Origin: Megalobrama amblycephala
Taxonomy: Eukaryota > Chordata > Actinopteri > Cypriniformes > Xenocyprididae
Assembly: GCF_018812025.1 (NCBI RefSeq)
Contig: NC_063062.1
Coordinates: forward strand, 38,204,228 to 38,268,227
Direction of reading: 5' to 3'
Length of the DNA stretch: 64,000 bases
The notes under the pieces: model-generated
Told to the model about the DNA's origin: nothing
Seen by the model: the letters and a program-made list of their open reading frames with translations, nothing else
Databases searched by the model: none
Program-made: the position numbers and the translations under genes
Part shown: in pieces, positions 42,201-53,174 of the stretch
Position numbering within the stretch: position 1 is the first letter of the stretch
Layout: each line of letters begins with the position of its first letter

Positions 42201-45200
42201 AATGTGTTTTCCTGAGACGCGACCAGAGCAGAGGTTTGTGTGCATGTGGATTGTTTTGCTGTAATCTACCAGCACAAATGGAAAATATGTTCGCGTGAGA
42301 TCGCATTACAGCGGAGAATTCAAATGTCACAAAAGTGCGGCTTTCTCCTCTGCCTGCTCTAGCTGCGTTCAAACACACGAGCCGTAGGCTATTTCCCTCA
42401 GCACAGCAGCACATGAGTGTTTGCTTGCGATGTGGTCAGAACTGGAGTTTGAATACGAACACATGAAAAATATGATTGTTTTTATGATATACATGCGGGG
42501 CGCGCATATGCTCGGTTTCAGCGCGGAGCTCCGCGATGAGTTTAAAAACACTAGCCACGTGGCACATAGCTCAGTCAGAATAAAGTATCTGTGTTTAAAG
42601 TTTTTATTTCACACATTCTCCTGCACCAAACATTAACCAGCACAGTATAGTTATGTACACATATTTCATCAAGTCTTCTTCAAATGAATTATATGTGCAA
42701 ACTGGACACTGATACAGTGGTGTAGCATCTGAACACGACAGCACGATTATTCTGAAAGAATGATTTTGAGACTGCAGTGCTCGTAAACGTAATCAAAGTA
42801 GCCTATTATTAGCCCTATTAAATATTCTTTCGCATTTCTCCCTTGTGCTTGGGAGTTTGTTGTCATTTTCTCTGTGCTCATATATTAATATTCATTATTC
42901 TGTATAATGAGAGTGTTCTAGGTCTGTGCTTCATTGGTTGTTCTCTCCCCTCTTCTCCCCCTCTACACTCCCACTTTTCCAGAGCTTTACACACCCATTT
43001 TCACAGACTTTTTGAAACTCAGAGGTGTGAACGACCAGGGTAAAACAGGGGGGTTTCATGACCCTTTAAACCCAGTAAACTTGAAATTGTGACTTGTGAC
43101 ATTAGAACAAAACATATTAATATGATAACATATGTATAACACTAAATTGAACAATACTGTTATATATGTTTTTTAATTCATTAATTATTTTATTTCAATT
43201 AACGATTGTATTAAACACGACCATTACTTTATTCATTATTTCTGCTATGAAATTTTGTAAATGTAATCATTTTAAATTTTACAAACATGGTGCTTTATGA
43301 AAATGTAACTGGACACATTTCCAAATTGTGATTGTGTTTACCCATCTATGCAAATGTTTGTTTATGTAGAGACGAAATAATTAGGTTAATCATTGTCTGT
43401 CTCCATCAGTTTAGTGTAGTGATTGTGTGCATTTGTGATGACAATGATGAAAGATACACTACACTTTTAGTTTTATTGTTCACCAAAAAAAAGTGGCAAA
43501 TGATTTCTAATTAAATACATTTTTATTTTAGATAAACTTTATATTTTCTAATTATGTATATAGAAACAAATAAACTTTACATTAAATAAATATAAAAGTT
43601 ACTATACTACTTGCGTAAAAAAAAAAAGCATCAAAAGAGTTTGAAATTCAGTTTTTGCTGTGGTATCAAAACTGATATTGATAATTGTGAAACCATGCCA
43701 TATATTGTTACTGTGAAGTAAAATTAATATTTTGGTCATATCACCCATCCCTATTCTTTGCTATATAGCAGAAAAGGTTCCCACAGTTTTACAGTTTTTT
43801 TTTAGTAGTGTTCACCATAAGTAATAGACTACATTGTAACCTTGTCAGAAATAAGTATATAAATGGCTGTTATTTTGCACTACATACGTTTATTTGTAAT
43901 TACCAGCAAGGAAGCAAGCACTTAAGAAAGAGAGAGAGAGAATGACAAAGAGAGCAGAAATGAGGTAAGTTTCTAAGTAGTTGCACACATCTAAATGCTT
44001 TTTGGCATTCAGAATAGGCCCAGATAGATTTCAGCCCAATAGGGATACCTGCACTGAATCTTCAATTTCACATGTATTTTGTGTATTTTCAAAATACAAA
44101 ATACTGTATTTGTATTTAAATACATTTTCCTACACAGTATTTTGGATTTGTATTTAAATACATTTTTCCACACAGTATTTTGTATTTGTATTTTAAATAC
44201 ATTTCCATGTATTTACGCCCATCTCTGATCTGAGATATATATACAAGCTCATCAAGTCGTTCTTGAGTGCTGCTGTCCTGCTGAGTTTTGCTCCGAGCCA
44301 ACTCACCTTCCTTCACGTCAGAGTCCTTTTAAGACAAGTCGTTTCACTCAGCAGCCATATTTGAAACGTCTCTCAGGCATCCAAGTGCAGCTCCTATCTT
44401 TTTGAATGGGCAAACATCAAATTCTCAAAGTGTTCACTAAGCTTACGATTAAATTTCATTTTTAAAAACACCAATGAAATCTGACAACAACAGTCTCATA
44501 TAGCTTGTTTTTTATGTTCAAGTAGTGTTTAAAAAAGCTTGTTTTTCATGATAAACCAGCCAATGCGCAGTCATGAGCGCAAGTCTGATAACACTGCCTG
44601 TTTCTATAGCAACCGGAGCTTCTAACAGCAGCTGCAGTGACACGATGACTTTACTAATCAATGATTGGCTCTTTCGATTATAGCACTTAATCACGGGAAA
44701 AGTCAGATTTTCATGATATGTCCCCTTTAAATGTTTCTGACACTGTTTTATAATGCCATCAAGCCCGTGTTCACTGTATCACTGTATCTCTCTACAGCAG
44801 TTCTGTGAGTCTCCAGATGTTCACAAACATGCAGTTTTCTCTGTGCTGATGTTTCTCACATATTGCTTAAAGCCATAAAGACATTTAAATTTTATCTTCC
44901 CTTCTGCAGATTTTTGAGAAGTCCTGCTGCAGAGGAAGCCTGTAAAAATTTGACAGAACTTGTGGGTAAAAACCCGTTACTCCTGAGAGAGCTGAATCTG
45001 AGTGGACATGAACTAGGAGACACACGAGTGAATCAGATCACTGCTCTACTGCAGGATAAACACTGTACAGTCAACACACTCACGTGAGTATTTTGTTTTA
45101 ATGACGTAAAATATTACATTTAATATTATTTTTACAGTAGTGGATAATACTATTTCCTCATTTGTTTGAGTCAGAGCAGTTTTTCTCTCAGCAGCTACAA

Positions 45201-48200
45201 TAACAGTATATATTGAAATTAAGCAAACAAAAACATACACATTTAGATAAAAATAACTTTCACAGATTGTATATAATTTAAATTAAGTACACATATATGC
45301 TTTAATTCCAAAAGCTTATATTTCATATCTACAGAGGTTTTACTTCAAAGTATGTTGATGTGTGCATAAATTTTGTTGAGGATAGAGACCTGCAATCCCG
45401 TGGGACCCAACGCAACTGAGTGCGGCACGGGACAAGATTTGATGGGAAGAAGTGCGGGTTGCAGGAGAATAAAATGATTCATGAGACATCCTCAAATAGA
45501 AGTATCTAAAAATAAAATATCTAAAAACAAATAAATTATTATTCATCTATTGCAAAAAAGCAACAAGAACAACTAAAATAAAATAAAAATCTATTTACAA
45601 ATGCAAGAATAGACAATTTATTTTTAACAGGTTTTTGCAGCATTGAGCAAAGTAGCCAATCACAGACATATCTGTTGATTTCTTTTACACAATGACCAAT
45701 CAGATGTATTTAAGTTAGAATCCACTCACTGCTCAAAACTCTGTAGTTTTTGTTCATTGCTGGATTTCCACTCGCTCATAAGTCCTCTCAATATAACAAA
45801 CAAAGTGTAGACATTATAAAAGATTTTTTGTGCAGTCAGTGAACTTCACTGATTATAACAGAGTGGGGGTGCTTCTCAATATCCCTCCTCGTTCCTCGCT
45901 CCTTCGTCCTCCATCCTATGACCGGAAACCGATCAAACTCAGCCATCTTGAAGGTCTTCTCAATTCTCTAATTGCACCGTGAGGAGGCGAGGATCGAGGA
46001 GTGAGGAAGCTTCCCGTCGAGGAGTCATGAGCGAAAGTCTTTGCGGAAGTCTTTCTCGTCGAAAAAGCTTTTTAGTGATTAGAAAGGAAGTGATCTTTAC
46101 ATGCATTCTGCCATGCCACACCATGCACACTTTAGCCTATGATTGCTGAAATTAACAATGGTTTGTGAATGTTGATGCTTTAATTACAAATATTCTATCG
46201 AGAGCGTTTATGCTATGATGTTGTGGCAAGGAGACACGTAACTTGAAACTATTTAATGGAAATTGAACGTAGTGATCTATGTAAGCTTTTATGTGTGAAT
46301 GTTGCAGGTGGGAGCCGGAAAAGGTTATATATGTTTTTATAGGAGCAGGACAGAATCTGGTGGGAGGGGCTGGGAGCGGGACTGTAAAATCTTTCCCGAG
46401 CAGGTGTCTAGTCTAAACCTATGACTTGAGCTGCAACACAATTTAGTGCCTGTTCCAGAACAAAGCAAATTGTGATGTACCAATTGTTTGGCCACCGATC
46501 TTTATCAGCTGGTATTTATCTTAATTCCACCCTCTTGATTTAGAGGATATAATCAGCCCTGATCATCAGCTGTTTTTAAACTATAAGCTGATGGCCGATA
46601 GCATGTAAAATCACTTTTATTGGCCAATACCAATATTTTATTTTATTTTTATTTTTTTTTCACCATGCCTGGAGAAATCAAGAATTCTGCAATAGTTCAG
46701 ACAGGCCTCGTAGTCAAGCTCTGCTATCAGCTGACATCAGCTGATTGAAAAAATTCTAACTCCACCCATATCAGATGATCTGATTCCTATGCACTTAATT
46801 GGCAACTCTTAAACAGAGCGCGTTACTTAAACACATCTTCTGTCTGCCTGCTTGGCTGCTTCCACTAAACACTGCTTTGCAACCCACCTCCTCCCTAAAC
46901 TTGTGTTTAACTTAATTAATGTCATTCTGTTGTCATCGATGCATGCTCTGTTCTCAGTTGGGGGATTTTTGCTGCTCTCCCGGTTTAAAACATTTGAGGT
47001 TGTCCCCAGAAGCTGCTGCTGTTCCCTCTTTTAGCTTTTCATGGAGCTCATGAAAAGGACAGGGAATTTAGAACCGAGCCACACCGCCAAATGTAACTTC
47101 TGCAAAATATGCCAATAAAAGATGACTAAAAAGTTTATCTATTGTATTTTTGGCTTAAGTGGTCCTGACTGAAGTATACAAATTTAGGCTGCAATTGATT
47201 TGACAGAAAATATGAATAGAATCTTAAGTGCAGAATGATCATCAATATTATTGATCTGATTTGGTAGTAGAGACAGACTGTAAAAATATGGCACCCAAAT
47301 TATGATATTGACACAGAAGAACCGCTTATGACGTTGATTTGAAATTGTGTCAACTTTTTTGCATCTTGAAATAACATTTCCTAACTTATTGACATTTCTA
47401 AAATGGAAAATGCTGAGAGAATTATAATTATTTACAAATTTTAGTTTGATCATTATAGATCTGATTGATTGTATTTTCTCTGTGTCTTCAGTCTGTGTGG
47501 ATGCAGTTTTACAGAGAAACAGTGTTACACCCTGACTTCGGCTCTATTTCCAAACCTTTCACACCTGAGAGAGCTGAACCTCAGTGGGAACCAACTAAAA
47601 AATACTGGAGCAAAGAACATATCTGCTGTACTGAAAGATTCACGCTGTCATCTGGAGAGATTGAGGTGAGGAACATTTACATACAAGAATCAAAATGCTT
47701 AAAATTACTTGAACACTTTATACTTGTCCTCTTATTTTTTTGTGAAAAAATATTCTCTTTGGTATTTCGTGATCTGGTGAAATAAATGACAGGGCTGTAC
47801 ATAAACTTCATTTTAACTAGAGCTGCACCGATCCGCCTTTTTCGCTTCCGATACCGATACCGATACCTGGGATTCAGTATTGTCCCATTTTGTCATTTTG
47901 TCCCGATCCGATCCGATATTCAAGTAATAAGAAAAGTGCTAAATTACCTAATAAACTGTATGCCTCACATAGGGCTTTGATGGTCGGCATGACAACCGCG
48001 CCACCGCGGTCATGGAGTGTCACCGGCGGTAATGTGGCGTGTATATAATATATAATCTCAAAGGTCGCGTTAACCGAACATTTTCCGTCATTAATTGAAT
48101 TTTTTTTAGCAGTGAGGGAAAAAATCTGCAGCCTGTCCGTCATTTTGACAGATTACTGAGGCTGATGTAGCTTTTAACTGTAATTCACACCACTGTCCAG

Positions 48201-51200
48201 TAGGTGGTGAGTGTGCTCCAGTGTGGCAGCAGAGCGCGAGAGAATAAAATGAAAACATGCGTTTGATTACGCACACCCAGTTTGAACATTTTATTATTAT
48301 ATTGTAATACTTATGCTTACATAAATAAGTTTCTAATCCGTTTTGTTTTAAAGAATTTGTTTTATTTTTCTTGCTGCTGACTATAAGTTTATGGTCAACG
48401 AATGGCTTTTCTGAGGTATACGTGACATTGTTTACAACACTGATTGAACTGACGTGATACAGATTTCGGTAATCTACTGCAACTTTCAACATATTTTTTG
48501 ATTTTCATTCATGTTTATTTCCTTCTGTAAAGTAGTAAAGAGGAAGAGATGATTGCGTTCACTCGCGATCCTCAAAAAGTGTTGAGATGAGATGAAAGAT
48601 GAAAACTGAAAAGTGACGCAGACTTTAACTTTTTTTTCATAATACTTTCTTTTCATAATATAAATAAATGCATAGCCTAGGCCTATTTGTTTATCCTATA
48701 AGTTTGTGAATAAATATGAAAATGTGGACGAAGAAGCTATTAAATGTCTTATAATTAAAATATAAAAATTAAAATGATGCAGCAACATATGATAGATAGG
48801 ACAGAACAAAAAATGCTATTAACAATCTTTCATTGCCCAAAAGTATTATAATATGAATGGAATTTAATATGACCATACAGAGCGGCACAAAGCGCTTATG
48901 CGCATCCCGTGTGCAGAATGATGCGCTTGAAGCATCATGGAGTCACAGCGCTCCGCAGTGAAAAGTTCAAAGCACAAAGAGAAGATATATTGATGCGTAT
49001 TGTATTACCGGTATCTTGATGAAGTATAATAATAGAAACATTGATTCATCTTGGAGAGAGTTTCATTGTGTTGACTGTCATAACCGAACGCGTCACGCAG
49101 TCTGAATGCTGAATGGAGAATGACTGACAGCCGCAGCAGAGGGAGGCATTTACGTTAACTTTAATTTAACGACTTAAATATTTATATGTACCTCAAATTA
49201 AACTATGGAATGGCTTCAGAACACTTGGAATATAGTGCACAGAAACTTTATGGTGCTTTTTAATGTTTTTGTGCCTTTTGTGGAGCTTAACAATAACAGA
49301 ATAGTACATGCACAGTATCGGATTTGGATCGGTCCCGTCCGGCCGATATCCGATCCGGCAAAAATGGCAGTATCGGAGCCGATACCGATCTGAATATCGG
49401 ATGCATCCCTAATTTTAACATACAAAGGTTGCTTATAATCAATAATGAAAATAATGAATTTGATTATCGATTAGTCTTGTCTGTGCACAAAAATCACCCG
49501 CCTATCACATCGCTTTACAGTAGGGAATAACCCATTTCTTTGGACCCGTATGGAAAACTGCAGAGAACACAGAGAGCTGCTGTAGGAAAGGTGCACGAGT
49601 CACGACTCATCTGAAACATAAGAATGCTTTGTGTCAAGCGCTCCTGCATAAGCATTTAGTGTATCTTGCCTTGTGCAGGTGGATGCTTGGAAGCACATGG
49701 CACTGATGAAGGGTTGAACCTGAAAACGTTTTGCTGCACATTGCACTTCCACTTCTAAACTTCAGTCTGTTTGTGACTTCTGTTTAATAAATTAATGTGA
49801 GCTTTTTGGCCTATATTTTGATGTGTGTGGATCCCCATTTTTCGTTCTTTTGTTTTTGATTTGTTTTTGATCCACACACCTGAAAATTATACATTTTTAA
49901 GAATTAATATTTAGATTTTTCATCTGATTAAAAATATTAAAATGTTTTTTTTTTACACAATTATCAATCATCAAAATAACTCTTAGTTGCAGCCCTACTT
50001 ATAGGCCCTAATTATACACAAGTATAAAACGCCTGTTACAACAACTATAAATAGTGCAGTTTATCATGCTTGCTATGTATGTATGTATGTTAATCGTTAT
50101 AATTCCATTGTTTCCTGTTACCTATACTCCATATTTCTGAACTTTATGGGATATCATAAAAGGTCTCTAACATTGTTTTGGCAAAGTTTCTGTAAACAAA
50201 CTAAAATTGAAAGTGCAATATGGCTTTTGTTCTCTTATCAAATTGCAAAAGATTGTGATTCAATTAAATATGTATATAGCCTGCTTGAACTGTGAAATGT
50301 GCTCTTTGTTGACATGATGAGCTTGTGATCCGGTGTTTTCCTCATCTCAGAACTGCTCATATCACAGTGAATGAATGCAGTGAACTCCATCTCTGTGAAT
50401 TTATTGTGCATTTAGGAATGTAGCGAGCACAAGTTATACATTATTTTCACATTCACATAATTTCCAACATTTCTGTGGGCAGATTATTACAGTATTTCAC
50501 TAGATTTGTGATAAATCTGAAGAATTTAAAGAATCTGTGATTCAGTTCTCTTTAACCTTTATTTAACGAACATAAGAAAGGATTTTTAATGTTTTCACTG
50601 ACTAGCTTAATTGTACTTGGTAAATATAAACAAATTATGATTTTGATTAGGAAGGTATTCATAATATTTTTGCTTTTTTCAGCATATATGTCTCAGTGTA
50701 CAGCCCTGAATGATGATCTCTCTTCCTCTGAATGTCTTTTTTGTTTTGTTTGTTTACGGAGAGGATGAGTCTTTACAGAATAAAGAGTTATCTTATTTTC
50801 TTCTTGTCTTTTTTTCTTGCTCTTTCTTTCTCATAATGTAGGTTAAGAGGTTGTGATATGACAGATAAAGGTTGTTCTGCTGTGGCTTCAGCTCTGAGAT
50901 CAAACCCGTCACACCTGAGAGAGCTGGACCTGAGCGGGAATAAACCAGGAGACTCTGGATTTAAAGACCTCAGTGATCTACTGATGAACCCACAATGCAA
51001 ACTGGAAAATCTACAGTTAGTATCATTATATTTTACAGCAGTTACAGTGATTAAAGTTTACTGTTTAGTTAAAGACAACAGAGTTTAGGTTACATTGTTT
51101 ATACTGTATCATTTCACCTGAACTACAACTGCATTTCCCTATTGGTCAAACTTAATTTTATATGCCTAACTAACAAGTAATTGCATTAAATTAAATTTTA

Positions 51201-53104
51201 TTTTACTAATTATCATTGTACTAATTGTGTACATGTTGTTCTGTAGAAATGTTATGCTATTCATATCTGCAACAGTTTCCAGCATACAGTACTGTGACAG
51301 TGTTAAAGTCAATGTGAACTATACACTCTATGACAGATTAATGCCTACTGTATCTATTTAACTCTTTACTGTCAGCATTTTTGATCATTTTCACAAAAGT
51401 TTCATGGTCCCCAGAATATTGTGTTGGATGAATATCTGAACATACAATAAATCAAAATAAAGAACAGATCCTCTACTTTTAAAGAAACGACAGCAAAATC
51501 ATTTGATTCTACTGTAGCTTCATATATTTTTATTTTATATGCAGATTAATGTTTGATGATCATGTTGTTGTTGTTTTGTTTTTTTTGTATGTGATGAAAA
51601 AAACAATTGCTTGTTTCTGCTGCTTCTTTCATAATAGAGATTCTGTCCTCTTCCTTTCTGTAAAACAGTGAAAACATGGATTGCTGGAAAATTCTGAGGG
51701 AAAATAGAGGAGAATAAGATGACATCATAGATCTGAGTCATTGTTTTTTGTGTTTCTTCAGATTGTGTAAATGCAATATTAAAGAGAAGCAGTGTGTCTT
51801 CCTGACTTCAGCTCTGAGATCAAACCCGTCACACCTGAGAAAGCTGAACTTCAGTGGGAATCAAATAGAAAACAAAGGAGTGGAGATCTTATGTGAAGTA
51901 CTGAAGGATTCACGCTGTAAACTGGAGAGATTGAGGTCAGTAATCTTCACAATACAAGAATCAAAATGCTTAAAATCACTTCTATATAGAACAATTCATC
52001 CAAATCACTTTCACTCAATATCTCATGAAGAGCCTGAGTTTACGTTATCTGTATGGAAAATAATTTTTACCTAGTGATGTGTTTTAAAAAGCAGATGAAA
52101 GCAGGGTCTTAAATTGACACCCACCAAGTACCAAGCGCAGGTCAGTTTTGGCCATATGGCAGGTGATGATTTCATAATCAATTAGCTTTATATGGGCACT
52201 CCGTCAGTCAGTAACTTCACAGTCTTGAAAAATGTACAAGTATGATAAGATGATTTCAGCCACAAAAAAAGACAATAATGTGTAATTTAATTAGCTGATA
52301 TTTGTAATTAAATATTAATAGACCAGATGTGAAGAATGTGTGAAACATTTTCCAAACAGCTTCTTTATTCTGCAGCACTTTATCTTTTTGAAGAATGACA
52401 GAATTAAAAGATAGTCTTGAATATTTAGTGTAGCTTATATGAGCAAATCAAGCAACTGTGAATTTTCTTGTGAGATTTGATATTGATGTAAAATTCATGT
52501 ATGTGAATTTCTCTGACACTGAAAGTCTCTCATCACGGATTCCTATTGAGATGACTGATTTTTGCGGCAAAATTGTGCTGAGGGAAAGGCAAACATGAAA
52601 GTAAAAATATTGTTGTGTCTGTTTGTCTCTTTCTAGTCTAAATGAGTGTGGCATCACAGATGTTTCTTCTTTAACTCAGTCTTTGACAAACACAAAAGCA
52701 CTGCAGTTTTTAAAAGAGCTTGATCTGAGTAAAAATAACATTGGATCCTCCAGGCAGAAGCTCATTGACCTGATACAAGACTCAAGCTGTAACCTGAGGT
52801 GAGGAAACATCCTTTTGTTGCAACAGGTGCATAAGCGCATGTTATCTTAGCATAGTGTAAAAACAATAGTTTATCACATTAATATCATGTTTTTATTCAA
52901 TATAATGCCAGTAAAATGTTTAAAATAACTCCCTTCTGTGATCTGATGTGGGATATTATTTCAGAATGAACATACTAAACTGTTTGTTTGTTTGTTTTTG
53001 TTTTGTGAAATCCCAAAAATGCAGTAAGTTTTGTGTGATGGGTAGGTTTAGGGGTAGGGTTAGTGTAGGGGAGAGAATATACAGTTTTTACAGAATAAAA
53101 ACAC

Positions 53105-53174
<70 letters not shown>

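Larger units (their letters stand above)
40323..44909. other. 4.6-kb intron, mostly transposons
   Basis: It holds a partial TTAA element (40478-41045) and the hAT element 41305-44227 with a nested TTAA element. Further sequence up to about 44730 ends GATATGTCCCCTTTAA, possibly one end of another TTAA element. No exon was seen. Confidence 0.6.

Noticed and set aside
47465..47785. 106-codon open frame on the + strand
   Set aside because: It overlaps the LRR exon at 47492-47665 in another frame; the LRR frame has the conserved residues.
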